Assembly (NCBI GenBank): GCA_036346225.1
Contig: JARFIW010000453.1
Coordinates: forward strand, 6,882,001 to 6,946,000
Length of the DNA: 64,000 nucleotides
DNA from: Platerodrilus igneus
Lineage: Eukaryota > Arthropoda > Insecta > Coleoptera > Lycidae
Reading direction: 5' to 3'
This document shows, one piece after another, positions 1 through 11,179 of the stretch. Every line of letters begins with the position of its first letter. The stretch's first letter is position 1. The notes beneath the pieces are model-generated. The model did not search any database. It was not told the origin of the DNA and was given only the letters and a program-made list of their open reading frames with translations. The position numbers and the translations under genes were made by a program.

Positions 1-332
1 CGTTCCTGTTGTTACCGCTGTTTGCTCTTTGTATAAGCAATGTACTATTCGTCTATCCCTGTAACTCATTTTAATCTTTTTGGAGTATTTCGAGCAATTT
101 TCCCATTATACTATGTCGAACGCATTTTCCAAATCCACAAACCCTATATACACGGTTTCTTTTTTTTATATTGTTTTTTTTCCCATTAACACCCTTAAAG
201 CTAATATGGCCTCCAGTGTTCCCTGTTTCACTTCAGCACGCTTTTCTATCCGTCTTTGTACAATTCTAGTTAATATATTTGGCACGTGTGCCGCCAAACT
301 TATTGTTCGAAAGCTTTCTGATCTATCTATTA
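1..332 (-). mobile_element. RTE-type LINE fragment (RT part), cut by window edge
   Basis: This stretch matches, on the same strand, the reverse-transcriptase part of the fuller LINE copy at 49261-53481 (near 51226-51600). Translated on the minus strand it gives the RT block FRTISLAAHV followed by IVQRRIEKRAE and an EAILALRVLMGKK segment. The fragment begins inside RT, so it looks 5'-truncated, as is usual for LINEs, and its 3' part lies outside the window on the left. It joins the gypsy integrase at about position 330, where the reading changes within one open frame from a gypsy sequence to the LINE sequence. I see no target duplication because the other end is missing. The LINE identity is clear; the exact junction is uncertain by about 10 bases. 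Confidence 0.85.
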
Positions 333-619
333 CAAAAAAATTGTGATTTCCTACCGATTTAAGGTCAACACCAATTTTTGGCCATAGTAGTTCTGGAATT
401 TTATGTGACGTTAAAGATTTCCTTTGGTTTGTTTTCGAGTGCATATGACATGTTACACAGTTTAGAACAATTTTTTTCTATATTTAACGACCATCCTGGA
501 TAATAAATAGATTCCTTTGCAAGTTTCCTGCAAGAAACCACTCCTTGATGGTATTTATGAATCAAGTTTTGAAAATCAGGTCGTATACTTTCTAGAAGAA
601 CTAACTGGTATAGAACCAT
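333..619 (-). pseudogene. int: gypsy integrase N-terminal remnant
   Basis: The minus strand reads HKYHQGVVSCRKLAKESIY followed by YPGWSLNIEKNCSKLCN, which matches the H2C2 zinc-binding region of gypsy integrases (two histidines, an A-x-x-x-Y-x-P-G core, two cysteines). It is followed by PELLWPKIGVDLKSVGNHNF, the usual start of the catalytic core (P-W-x-K-V-G-x-D-L). The reading frame then runs into LINE sequence at about 330, so the DDE core after its first Asp is lost. Confidence 0.7.
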
Positions 620-699
620 TTAGAACGTACCACTTAATTTTTTAATGAATTGTGTCCTCCTTTACAGCTTGTAAAATTTGGTTTTTAGTTTCCGGACGA

Positions 700-1880
700 A
701 CAGCTAAAACTGCAAATACTTTTAAGTTCGAGTCTAGATAAGTAGTATTTATTTTTCTACAAGTGGCTCCCAACTAAGTGTATCAGGTACCTGTTGGTGT
801 TTACCAGGTCTACTAGAGGTCGATGATCACTCTTCATTGTAAAATTTTCTAATCCCAATAGGTAGTAATTAAATCTTCACAACCAAACATAAGAGCTAAA
901 AGTTCTTTTTCTATGTGGTTATAGCGCTGTTAAGTTGAAGTCAATAGATTTATTTTCCTGCCAGATGACAGCACCTAGCCCATTTGGACCAGCATCAACT
1001 GATAACGTAGTTCTTTTTTGTGTCAAAATACGACAAAATTGCAACCGACAAAACTAATTATTTTAGCCAATTAAATTATTTTTTCTCATTATAAGTCCGT
1101 ATCCAATCGACTCGATTACTAATCGACTTTTTCAGTTTGCTCGATTCCTTCGACAAATTGGGAATAAACTTTGAGAGGTACACAGTCATACCAAGGAATT
1201 TTGTAGATTCTTCTTATTTTTGAGCGACTGCATATTTCTGATTGCGCGTGTTCTTGTTTTATCCGGAGATACTTTCTGTGCTAATCAGATGACACAAAAT
1301 CTAATTTTATTTATGGAAAACTTTGACTTTTCTCGATTTAATATTAAACCACTGCTTCTAATCTTTTCAATTACACCAGTCAAATTTTTACTGTGTACTG
1401 CAACACTTTTGCCAAATACGAAAATATCATCAAAATATGAACCAACACCTCAATTCCTTCTAATATTTAAAAGATGCACCTTAGAAAAATTTCTGGCGCA
1501 CATAAAACTCCATATGGTAAACGTATATACTTAAATCTTCCGAAGCTCGTAGTTAATGTGCATAATAACGAACTTTCATATGTTAAAGGTAATTGTAAGA
1601 AAGTGGACGAAGCATCGAGCAGGCCTCCTGAGTAGGAATTTCAAAATTTTCTGTTTTTATGAACTTATTCAAACTTCCTGAATCCATTCATATCCCTATG
1701 TCATCGTTTTGTTTGGGCACAACTACGATTGGATGTACCCAATGTCTTGCCTCTGTAATCAGTAAAATTAATTTTTCTGCCACCATCTGACCTAGTTTTG
1801 TTTCACCTTGCTCTTGATCGCAAGAGGAGTTTCTTCGAGCACAAACGGATTGTATCGCATTATCAGCCAATGTTATTGAA
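700..1880 (-). pseudogene. pol: gypsy reverse transcriptase and RNase H remnant
   Basis: On the minus strand, 1688-1870 ends in WVHPIVVVPKQNDDIGI, the first RT block (P-I-V-x-V-x-K). Near 1410-1440 the sequence reads YFDDIFVFG, i.e. the Y-x-D-D active site with both aspartates kept, followed by GLILNREKSKF, the usual block after it. Near 955-1010 is DAGPNGLGAVIWQENKS, matching the RNase H segment D-A-S-x-x-G-x-G-A-V-L. Frames change several times between blocks, so no complete enzyme is encoded. The open frame on the opposite strand at 1220-1534 is a shadow of this gene. Confidence 0.75.
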
Positions 1881-1949
1881 CATTATTTGCTTATTTTCCC
1901 GTTACCACAAAAAACTGACTGAAAGTTATTTAAAATTTCCTGGTCATCA

Positions 1950-2407
1950 CGTCTATGTTCACAGTTATCTATCGCACAAATCTTATCTGGAACATCAGGT
2001 ATTATGCCTAATATACGCAAGGCCGGTAAACCTAAAATTGATGTCGGTTTGTCAGATTCTAGTACATAAAAGTGAAACTTTTTGACGTTATTACCAAAAC
2101 AGCACTTCAAAATTATTTGACCAATAGCTCTAATTTCATGTCCCGAACATGATATAAGCACTGACGAAGCATCTGAAAGTTGTTTGTTTAGAATTTTCAA
2201 TGTGTTAAAATCAAATAAATTTAGCACATTCACCTGGCCACCGATGCCGATTTTGAATATTATCTTAACGTCGTTAATGAAAATATCTTCTAACCACTCA
2301 ACCGTGTTAACATCAGATTTTGTGATAGTCCACACAATTAAGTTTGACCTGTTTTCGAATTTTTTCCGCTCCGCATATTCGCTTGAATCGAATAAGATTC
2401 CATGCAC
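1950..2407 (-). pseudogene. pro: gypsy aspartic protease remnant, active Asp lost
   Basis: An open stretch on the minus strand carries a retropepsin-like segment. Around 2240-2262 it reads KIGIGGQVNVL, where gypsy proteases usually have K-I-D-T-G-A-Q-V-N-V. The catalytic aspartate is therefore a glycine (GGC in place of a GAY codon). Downstream, near 2000-2040, is the flap-end motif SILGLPALRILGII, the family's LGLP-like block. Family membership rests on these two blocks and on the position between zinc knuckle and RT. The protease would cut Gag-Pol; this copy would be inactive even if translated. Confidence 0.7.
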
Positions 2408-2476
2408 GTTACTGTAGTGTTTGCTTCTGCAAAATCTTCTGTAACGTCCTTGTTTCTTGCATGGACTACAGTTCGA

Positions 2477-3234
2477 TTAAAAGCAGGACACTACCTTTTC
2501 ATGTTTCAGGCCACAGTTCGTACAACCATTGTTACTTTTGTTGTGGTGATTAAGGTTGCCACTGATGTGTGAAACTCTACCCGAATATCCTGTATCTAAG
2601 TGTCTTGTGCCGTGATTATGCTTGTTTTTAGGTGATGGACTACTGTAATTATTGGCACCACTAGTATTATATTTCATATCCGTTTTACAGCTTCACTGAA
2701 ACAGTGTCTTTGCAATTTCCTTTTGAGTTCGCATACTCGATTCCATTGACCGGCAAATATTAATTACTTCATTTAATTCTAAACTAGCAAATTCAAATAA
2801 TTTCTCCTGTACACGTCCATCCCGAACACCAGTACAATTCGAGCGCGTAGTAAAGAATCATTCTTTTTAAATTCGCAAGACGAAGTTAATTGACGCAAAG
2901 CATTTTGAATTGATCGATCGATTCTCCTGACAATTGCTCTCGTTTAAAAACTTGAAATATTCATAAACTAAATTTTTGTGGAGTTACAATGTTTTTCAAA
3001 CTTATCTAACAAACAGACAGTTTTTATTTATCTTCATCTTCGTTATATTAATAGTATTATAAACTTGAATAGCTTCGTCGCCCAGTAGGTTAAAAAGAAT
3101 TGCAATTTTAACAGAACCTTTTTTTATCAGTTTTTAGCCCTTAGGTACAGGTCCAACTTTTGTTGCCAAAACTTCCAATTATTAGCAAGATCCCCGCTAA
3201 AATTTAATTGATCCGGAATTCTGCTATGTTCCAT
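2477..3234 (-). pseudogene. gag: gypsy gag remnant with zinc knuckle
   Basis: The N-terminus (from 3234 downward) reads MEHSRIPDQLNFSGDLANNW and then FWQQKLDLYLRAKN before a stop, matching the conserved gypsy gag start in which a W-x-x-W/F pattern precedes an FxLYxxA motif. The distal part contains CTNCGLKHEKVVSC at about 2490-2530, a C-x2-C-x3-H-x5-C nucleocapsid-like knuckle typical of insect gypsy elements. Stops and frame changes separate the two parts. Gag would form the particle and bind element RNA; this copy cannot do so. Confidence 0.7.
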
Positions 3235-6200
3235 CCTTTCAAGTACACGTAATTAAAACAAATACGTTATCCGAAGTGATTAAAATTAGATGTCTTAATC
3301 TTGAACTTCACAACAAACACAGCATTTGTCTTTGTGGACTTTTCTAGCTTAACATTTCGCGGAACTACGTTTTTTAAAGTAACCTATTGCAACCTTCCGA
3401 CGCTTTTACCGCTGTCCCCAAGTTATATCGTTGTTTTTACTAAAAAGCAGAACAAATATTTCATAGATACAAGTAGGTTTTTTATTAAATAAACGTTATG
3501 AATCTCTGTCTTTGACACTTGACATTCCGCTGCTGATCTATATATCTCTGGTTGTAACAATTCTTTTGACGACTGCAAAGCACCAAAAAATTATTAGTTA
3601 AATACATCTTTTTGTCTGTTCCATTAAACACGTAAACGTCGTCAATTAAATAAATATCCGTATTGGGATCATGTGGTCTAACCACAATACAGAAATGCTA
3701 GTTTGGTTGCTCACATCAGGCGTTAACTATTTGAATAAACGTTTCAATGCCAAACACCTTTGATATTTCGTGCGCAACGTGTCAACGGTCATTGTGACTG
3801 GAACACTTGGCACGAAGGCATCATGGAGAACCTTACGTCTTTGTGAAAGCTCAAGTGTAATAAACACTTGATGTAGTGTTTTTAATAATGGTAAGCAAAT
3901 AGATATAATCTCTTAGACAAACTAAATAATTTTGTTGTAGCGCTCTTCTCGTATTTTCTTTTATTTAGTCTTATCCTGTTTTATTTTGTCTTATAAAAAT
4001 TGTCCCGTATAAATTTTGTGTTGTATGATCATATGGATCTCTTCTTTTCGTTTACGATTATCAAGTTTACTAATGTAAGCATTTATCAAGTTGATGATCA
4101 TATTCTAAATTTAACAAGAAAGTACTTCAATGTAGCGATAATAGATTTTGGTCTAACATAAACGTCCTTCAACTTTACCGTAATACGTGGATTTAATAAA
4201 ATGTTCTGCAATGAAACTGTGATATTTGAAATTTAACCGGAATGTTCTTCAATTTAGATAGCAATTCTTTGGTTTCAATCTAAACGTCCAATAATTAACA
4301 GTAATGATATTTTTAAAATTGCTAAGATGAATTTACAAGTAACAATGTGGATAATTACACTCAAGATAATTGTTTTGGTAACAAACTAAATGCAGTAATA
4401 CATCAAAGCTTTGCATTTTGTGATAACCGTTGGAATGGATTTTGGTTTGTCCCGTTATTGCGTAGAGGAAATACGCTTTAAGATCGTATAGTTCGGTACA
4501 AGAAACACGCAGCTGGTTGTTTGCAGTACAACATGTAAAGGTGACGTCATTTGTTTGTTCAGGAACCGTATGTATATATATCTGCTTTAATACGATGTAA
4601 CGCTGTCACACAAACAAAAACCTGTTGAAATTAGGTAAGCGCTCTTTATTATTCTTACATGACGTCCGCACTTGGCGAACATTGATACAAGGCTACGACA
4701 TAAAAATAACTTTGTGATGCCCTATAACTATTATTTTGTTTAACAAACTAGAAAGGACTTTGATAATTTTTTTATTGCCAATTTTAAATCCAGTGTAGTA
4801 ACCGTTATTATTATTAACGAAATTAAGCAACCCCATTGAGTTCTGTTTAAAGTTTCATTTACGTGTAAGTATAGTTAAAGTTTTTGAACATTAAATTATG
4901 AGAAAATTTGGATATTTTCATATAAACTTGTAAACCGAATAACAGATCTGATATTTTGGGTTCTGATTTGAGTTAATTTTGTAGTAAAAAGAAACGCTTA
5001 ACGTATTTGATATTTTATTCAAATTTATAGTTTTACATCTTTGTAGAAGAAATTGTAGTAACCTTTTTGATATGTAAATTTTATACATACAATTTCTATC
5101 ACGAAGCAACTTTTAATTAAAGAATCACCATTTAACTCATTTAATTAATTGTTTTATTTTGAACAAGTGAGTTCAGAAATAGTGTAACTAGATCAAGGAA
5201 CAAAAGGCATAAATACCTTTGAGATAATGATATTTGTAGCTAGTATTTAACGAAGAAGCTCTGATAGCTCTTTCAGAATTTGATGCCTAATATTTGTGTC
5301 TATAAAATTGTGTGCATAATTAATCTTTACAGCTTCTTTATTATGAGGTAGCAAGAGTATACCTCTGGTGTCCTCACTTTGTTAATTTAATTCAATTTTC
5401 TTTACAGCTCCTGCGTAAGCAGTTAATACAATATTCTCTCTAAGGACTCTCAAGTCCCCTTAGGGAACTCTGTGTTTAAAGTTTAATGACTTGGTGGCGC
5501 CCTCCCCATACCCCTGTTTTGGTATAAGTTGAGTCAGTAACTAAATAATGTTTTGTAAAAAGAACCACGACCAATCCTCATAAGCTCTACCTAAGGAATA
5601 GACCCCTAGCATAGTCGGAAGATATTTGCGTCCCATCAATTTAAGGAAATCTTTTCTTAAAGTTCACTGGTTTCATATGAGAATATTAAAGAACCCACGG
5701 GTTACTTTAATTATTCAATTATTTAATTAACCTCTAACCAGCTAAAACAATTTTTTGTAAGAAGGTAACTCGATCCGATCGTAGAGCTATTATTATGCTT
5801 TGCACGTACAAACCAATTAACATCAATGCTACCGGACATATTTAAATAATTCATTATTTAACCAATGTAACACCTTGGACAGTTAATTGATGACACAGTG
5901 AATTAATACACGTAATGTCGAAACTGATGCGTCAATCCGAGAATCAAATTTTCAAACCTCGTACCAATACCACAATGGCCGTCGTTACGCTAGCTTAATC
6001 CGAGAATTAAACTTTCAAACCTCGTACCAATATCACAATCGCCGTCATTACGCTAGCTTATTTATATAACTAAACCGTATCTCAAGACATAACGGTATAA
6101 GCTGCTGCAAACATCTCTAAAGTATTCATTGCACTAAAGTCCTGTTTATCCTCGCCAAGTAACCAATTTAATTTCAGTTGCTTCTGGCACGCTTTTCAAG

Positions 6201-6387
6201 GCAGATGCAATATCTTAATCTTAATAGGAATCTAAGGCATAATTTAATAGGAAATGGATTAGTATGCTCAGGATTGCTTTATTTAGTCTGCTTAACTGTA
6301 TTGCTTTAATAACCAACAGGAATGCTAGAGACTTTGCAGTCTATTATTTTCAAACTTCAGAAATATACAAAAATATGCTCAGGATAT
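3235..6387. other. Non-coding, AT-rich stretch
   Basis: No convincing gene is visible on either strand; the open frames are short and look random. The right-hand LTR and leader of the gypsy element should begin here (roughly 3240-3900), but the boundaries cannot be set without a second LTR copy. The only clear internal structure is the 63-bp tandem duplication at 5934-6059. Confidence 0.5.
5934..6059. repeat. 63-bp tandem duplication
   Basis: Two head-to-tail copies (5934-5996 and 5997-6059) share the start AATCCGAGAAT, the centre TTTCAAACCTCGTACCAAT and the end TTACGCTAGCTT, with a few substitutions. There is no spacer between the copies and no coding potential. It looks like a simple local duplication. 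Confidence 0.9.
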
Positions 6388-7457
6388 ACAGGGTGATTCA
6401 CGGTAGATGGCTTATTAGACGTTTACGGAGAACTATTTAACATAGCGGTTTGAATTCTTGGTTACTTATGAAAGCGAACCTGCCCTTTCGATTTAAAATA
6501 TTTTCAACTATGCAGTGTTGCTAATTATAATAAAACATATTAGTAACTTCGTTATTTTAAGTAAAATACTCTATACCTAATGGTTTTCGATTCCTTGTTT
6601 ATTTTTGATTAATTTTCCTTAATACTGTCGTATACTTTATCTGTCGTAGTTTTCGAGACATTCATTATTTTTCGTTCTTTTTATTAGGAAAACATGACTT
6701 CAATTAAATGTTGATAAACCCATGCTTCTAAACTCTAAGGAACTCTAGCCTAGGTTGAGGTTAGTTAGGCACCACATCCTGTAACCAAATCCAAAACATA
6801 CAGGGCGATACAGGCGCAATTGTTCCTTACTTAATTAAAGAAATTATTAAATGTTCGGATTCTTAAATAGAACACCCTGTATATTACTTGCAATTCAGAT
6901 AGCTGCTGAAATTTACTATATTTCTATGTATACTGTTCCTATACCTAAATTGACTAGTTTGTGATTTATAGCCAATGTTATTTAATTAAATCAAATAAAT
7001 GCAACTAAGTAACCAGAAGAATGCATTAATACTAAACGAAAAAACTATGTACAAGATGGCGGTAAAAACCTTTATCTAATAAATAATTTCTTGCAGTAAT
7101 TGTTCAAAACGATGACCATTTTCTTTCAAGCATTTTAAAATTTGGTTATACACGTCCTCTGTGGTAGCTTTTCTAAGTTTTGCACCTTTTAGGGACTGAA
7201 AAAGCTTGATTCGCCCGATCTTCCAACTCTTCTCTAGTATTTACAGGTGTTTTGTACACTATACCTTTTATTGTACCCCAAAGATAAAAATCCAACGGAG
7301 ATAAGTCGGCAGATCCCAGAGGCCAATTCCAGGGTCAGAAGCGTCTGAACCTTTGATCTCAGAAACGTTGTAGAGCTTGCAGCTTACTTCACCTGTGCAA
7401 CGTGTTGGACCCCGATCAAATAAATACCAGCTACTGCGGTATTTTGCCAGTGTAAAA
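6388..7457 (-). mobile_element. Tc1/mariner-like transposon, left (3') part
   Basis: This part holds the C-terminal coding end of a DDE transposase and, further left, a terminal region. At 6388 the sequence TACAGGGTGATTC, next to TA, resembles the ends of many insect Tc1/mariner-like elements. Segment 6460-6536 is repeated in inverse orientation at 14190-14255 (shared core TTTCAACTATGCAGTGTTG), as expected for long inverted terminal regions of one element. Another end-like motif, CACCCTGTATA, occurs near 6872-6882, so a second small element may be present. The transposon was split at 7458 by the BEL/Pao insertion. Confidence 0.65.
7085..7457 (-). pseudogene. Tc1/mariner-like transposase, C-terminal part
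   Basis: On the minus strand, just after the BEL/Pao left border, the sequence reads FTLAKYRSSWYLFDRGPTRC, matching the block W-Y-x-x-D-G-A-P-A-H with a frame change. Near 7275-7315 another frame gives SADLSPLDFYLWGTIKG, equivalent to the conserved S-P-D-L-T-P-L-D-F-F-L-W-G block at the last catalytic position. A final segment ends at about 7085 with CLKENGHRFEQLLQEII. At least two frameshifts separate these blocks. The N-terminal part is at 13868-14139, on the other side of the BEL/Pao element. Confidence 0.75.
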
Positions 7458-7462
7458 GTATC

Positions 7463-7740
7463 TGTTGGTTCAATGGATGTATCATGCATTACTTAACATA
7501 AACACTTACTTTGAAATTCCTCTAATGATGATGTGGACTGTAATTAGGTTAACTGTATAGCGAGCTTAACGGCACTCTTTTATTGTCAATGAACACTCAC
7601 GATACGAAACTAATTTGTCACTTCCGGTGGTTTAAACATAACAACAACAACCCTCGCCGGCTGCTGGTTTTAAGTCCTTTCATGATTTTTAAAGGGATGG
7701 GTTAACAAGGATCAAAAAGAGAGGGACAGGTGCCCGAACA
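7463..7740 (-). repeat. 3' LTR of BEL/Pao element
   Basis: This direct repeat pairs with 13592-13862. Both share long blocks such as ACTTTGAAATTCCTCT and GGTTAACAAGGATCAA. The borders are set by the 5-bp duplication GTATC just outside. For a minus-strand element this left copy is the 3' LTR. Confidence 0.92.
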
Positions 7741-7751
7741 TCCCGCCCACC
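7741..7751 (-). promoter_or_regulatory. Polypurine tract of BEL/Pao element
   Basis: Immediately next to the 3' LTR, the minus strand reads GGTGGGCGGGA. A purine-rich run directly before the 3' LTR is where plus-strand DNA synthesis is primed in LTR elements. Its position supports the minus-strand orientation. Confidence 0.75.
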
Positions 7752-7789
7752 AAAATAAATACAAATTTATACGGAACTAGACTAAATAG

Positions 7790-8160
7790 CTATATGGTAT
7801 CTAACCCAATGAGTTTGTTGCACAAATACGCCAACAAGAGCAAGCAAACAATTACTGTTCTAAGGACAAAGGGCAAAGCTTTAGCACGGGTCTTTAAGAG
7901 TCCCATGGCCGTTCTCACAGTTGCAACGCAAACAACGTTATCTTTGCCAGTATGCAGTTGAATGATTCTGCCCAATCTCCATTAAAGAAGCGGGGAATTG
8001 GGTTCTTGATTCAACACTAAGGTATTAAGCTTTAGCGAATCCCCCGAAGCAAACCATTTAGATTTTTGCTGTAACGTTTGAAGGTACTTCGATTCCCATC
8101 GCTTCCAGAAACTTTGCTTTAACTGCTAGACTAGTCGCCAACGATTTATACGATTATTAG
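7790..8160 (-). pseudogene. int: BEL/Pao integrase C-terminal tail (DUF5641)
   Basis: The minus strand reads MGRIIQLHTGKDNVVCVATV and then RTAMGLLKTRAKALPFVL, a close match to the DUF5641 tail of BEL/Pao polyproteins (L-G-R-I-x-x-L-H-P-G-x-D-x-x-x-R-V-x-x-V-R-T). It is followed by the non-coding 3' part, the polypurine tract and the 3' LTR. Confidence 0.8.
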
Positions 8161-8165
8161 CTATC

Positions 8166-9120
8166 TCAGTAACGTCCGTATCTGGAATGACGGAAATAGG
8201 TTCGATGGTTAAAAAATGAGGGGGTCAAACAAGATAAATCGTTAGAATCCGAATTAAGTGGACCTAATGCACGGGAGTTTAAAAGTGCTTCAATCTGCAC
8301 TATAACAGTATTCAATTCTTCGTAGGTCAATTTTTGCTCACCAACTACTCGAGATAGGTGAGTTTTGACAGATTTAATTCCCGCCCCCCATAGCCCACCG
8401 AAGTGCGGAACGACCACTCAATGTTTTCTGCGTGTGCAGATTGTTCTAACAGTTCGCGTATTTTGGCTTCAGCACCTACAAAGTTGGTACCACAGTCGCT
8501 GTACATGTGGATACACCTTCAACGTCTAAAAATGGATCGACGAAAAGCGGCTAAAAATGCTTCTGACGACAAATCTGAAACTAATTCTAAATGCACTGCC
8601 TTAGTGCTGAAAGAAACAAAGAGACAAATTTATGCCTTTAACGTTTTGACTCCTCGAACCCGACCCATTGTTATGAAACAAGGGCCCCCAAAATCTACGC
8701 CAGTATGACGAAATGTTTTTCCAGGAGTCACTCGCGGAGTAGGTGAATCTCCCATAGAAGGCACAATAGAAGTAGGATTAACCTTAAAACAAGAAGTACA
8801 TGCACGTAGACACTGTCTTATGGCTCTCCTAGCAGACAAAATCCAAAAATGCTGTTTCAATAATGACTGGGTTGTACGATTACCGCAATCTAATTTTTTA
8901 ATGTGGCAATCCTGTATAATAGGAGTTGTTAGACGATGGAGCCGAGGGAAAAGTAAAAGATATTTTGCATCATGTGAGATGTCCGAATGTTTTAACCGAC
9001 CGCCCACCCCGAGGAGTCCCCGGCAATCTACGAATAGAGTAAGAAAACGGAGTTGTATGCTAACTAAATGTCCCTTATTCAATTTTTCCAAAGCTTCCGA
9101 AAATGCACAGTTTTGAACAT
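8166..9120 (-). pseudogene. int: BEL/Pao integrase, two separated blocks
   Basis: Open frame 8630-9091 contains GGRLKHSDISHDAKYLLLFP, then a zinc-binding region with QSLLKQHFWILSARRAI and CLRACTSCFKVNP, then TGVDFGGP, the first catalytic-Asp block. Open frame 8166-8417 starts PHFGGLWGAGIKSVKTHLSR, the last catalytic block (usually G-L-W-E-A-x-x-K-S). Here the E position reads G, so the catalytic Glu is lost. The middle of the core, about 8420-8630, is out of frame. Confidence 0.82.
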
Positions 9121-9559
9121 GTTTAATTAATAATTCAAACGCTGATGTTCTTTCTCAAAGTGTAATCGCACCAGTGAATTTTCTATTAGGTAATTTGAAG
9201 TTGAACACAAAACGGCGGCAGTGAACAATTAATTTCAAAATCTTTTGCAAATCGGAGAATGTATCTAACAAAGAAGTTCAAAACGTGATCCGAGGGTTTG
9301 ATGGCAAGCAACACGACTTTTGCTTCGGTAGAACTTTGTGACAATTCTGATGCTGAATTATCAAGAAATGGTTGTTTAGGCCATTTTTCCAATGGTAATT
9401 TTAACCACACAGGACCCGCCAACCATAGCAGGTGATCGATAAGTTCAGTTGCAAAAAGGCCTCTAGTGGCACAATCGGCAGGGTTGTCTTGTGATTTGTC
9501 ATGATTCCAATGAGAAGGTGCAACTAGCGATTGAACTTGTGCAATTCTATTCGCAACAA

Positions 9560-9890
9560 AGGTTTTCCATTTATTAGATGACGATTTTAATCATGAAACT
9601 GTTATTGTAGAATCCGACCAAGCAAAGATGCTGGTAAATTCTAACTTGAAATATGTTTTCTTCACATACTTTACGTGATTTGCGAGTAGAACTGCTGCGC
9701 ACAACTCTAACCGTGGCAACGAAACTTTGTTTATGGGCGCGACTTTAGTTTTTGCACAAACAAAATACACGAAAACATTATCATTTTTGTCAAAACAATG
9801 AAAATAAACAACAGATGCATAACCTACTGAGGCATCGCAAAATGCGTGTAACTCGATGCTCTTTAAGTCTTTACAAATCAACTGACGAGA
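9560..9890 (-). pseudogene. pol: BEL/Pao RNase H region
   Basis: The minus strand reads SIELHAFCDASVGYASVVYF, matching the BEL/Pao RNase H start (E-L-H-x-F-x-D-A-S), then CAKTKVAPINKVSLPRLELC, the hallmark A-K-x-x-V-A-P-x-x-x-x-S-I-P-R-L-E-L block. It then has FAWSDSTITVS near 9591, the W-x-D-S block. One open frame covers most of it, making it among the better preserved parts of this element. Confidence 0.82.
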
Positions 9891-9989
9891 AATTTTTTAA
9901 CTCAGATAAGAATAGAAGTTGCAACAAATACTTGTCCCATTGACGAATAAGTTTTTCGGGAGGCTGGACATCCCAATTGATTCCCAAAG

Positions 9990-11100
9990 TCCATAAGCGC
10001 TGAACGAAATGTTTAATAAAAAATGTAACAGTAGTTAAGGAACCTAGGGGATCGAGAATTCTAGCTAATGTCGAAAGAACGTTCCTTTTTGTACAAAGAC
10101 GCTCACTAATTTGTATATCGTATGAAAAAACATCTGGATCGGAACACCATTTGAGTCTTAACACCTTTACTAGCGGAATTTCTTCTTGACTAAACGTCAG
10201 TGGTGGTTGTTCGATTTGTGAATTAGGTATATTTGACAGAACAAAGGTGGAATTACTATTCCATTTTCTAAGTTCAAAACCACCGAGTTTACATAATTTA
10301 GTCAGTTCTTGAACTAACAAGTTGGCTTCTTCAACAGTTTCACAACCACTGATGATGTTATCTACATATGAGTTGGACGATAAAACAAGTGAAGCGCGGT
10401 GGTAACGAACAGCTTTCAATGTCGCTAATTCTTGGATTGTACTAAGAGCAAGAAAAGGACAAGCTTTTATCCCATAAGTAACGGTGTTCATTCGACAATC
10501 AACAGGAGGATCTGATGAATTAAATCTTCACAAAAATGACGTTGAAAGTCTCGATGTTCTGATATAATCTCGATTTGGCGATACATTTGTTTGATGTCTG
10601 CAGTGAAAGAAATGTAGTGAATCCAAAACTACAATAAAAGTTTAAAAACATCTTTTAGTAGTGACTTTCCCTGTAACAACGTGTCATTTAGTGAAGTACT
10701 GTCCGAGGTTTTTGCACTTGCATCCAACACAACTCTTAATTTAGTTGTTGTGCTCTCTGACTTTATTATCGCATAAAATGTAATAAACAGGACTACTATC
10801 TAACAAAAGAAGATGTACAGGACTCATGTGTCCTGTGTTTATGTAATCTTGCATGAAAAGATTGAATGACGCTCGTAAATCCGAGTCATTCTGCAAACGT
10901 CTTTCCAACCACAAAAAGCGACGTAAAGCGATTGCACGAGAATCAGTAAAAATTGGATCTGCTGGTGCTTTAAAAGGCAATGAACCATAAACCGATCTGC
11001 ATCGTTTCTAGAATAAGTTTCAACAAACGTCTTTTCACACAATACGTTTTCTGCATTTTCTATACGTGAGCAGGAACACTTTCCTGCTTCCAAAAACGAA
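9990..11100 (-). pseudogene. pol: BEL/Pao reverse transcriptase, active site mutated
   Basis: The open frame 9871-10491 starts MNTVTYGIKACPFLALSTI, the conserved block before the RT active site in BEL/Pao. The active site itself, near 10357-10372, reads YVDNIISG where the family has Y-V-D-D-I-x-x-G; the second Asp codon is AAC (positions 10357-10359). It continues with GGFELRKWNSNS and LRLKWCSDPDVFSY, both typical. Upstream pieces of RT at 10741-11093 are broken by frameshifts. Both aspartates are needed for catalysis, so this RT is dead regardless of frame. Confidence 0.85.
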
Positions 11101-11179
11101 TTAGTGTTTTTCTATTGGCTCCACATAAGCACACAACGAACTAGAAATAGTTTCTGAACAACCTACTTTTCAGTCACAA

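Larger units (their letters stand above)
333..3234 (-). mobile_element. Degenerate Ty3/gypsy retrotransposon
   Basis: On the minus strand the order is gag, zinc knuckle, protease, reverse transcriptase, RNase H and the start of integrase, which is the Ty3/gypsy order. Each block is recognisable but the frames are broken many times. The integrase is cut at about 333 by a LINE fragment, so the 3' end and 3' LTR are missing. The gag start codon is probably at 3232-3234, followed by a sequence reading PDQLNFSGDLANNWKFWQQ, typical of gypsy gag. The 5' LTR should lie to the right of 3234, but I could not define it because no second LTR copy is present. This is an old, inactive copy. Confidence 0.85.

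Noticed and set aside
1220..1534. 104-codon open frame on the plus strand
   Set aside because: It is antisense to the gypsy reverse transcriptase, whose Y-x-D-D block is readable on the other strand.
8403..9116. Two plus-strand open frames of about 100 codons
   Set aside because: They lie opposite the BEL/Pao integrase frames on the minus strand and have no family resemblance.
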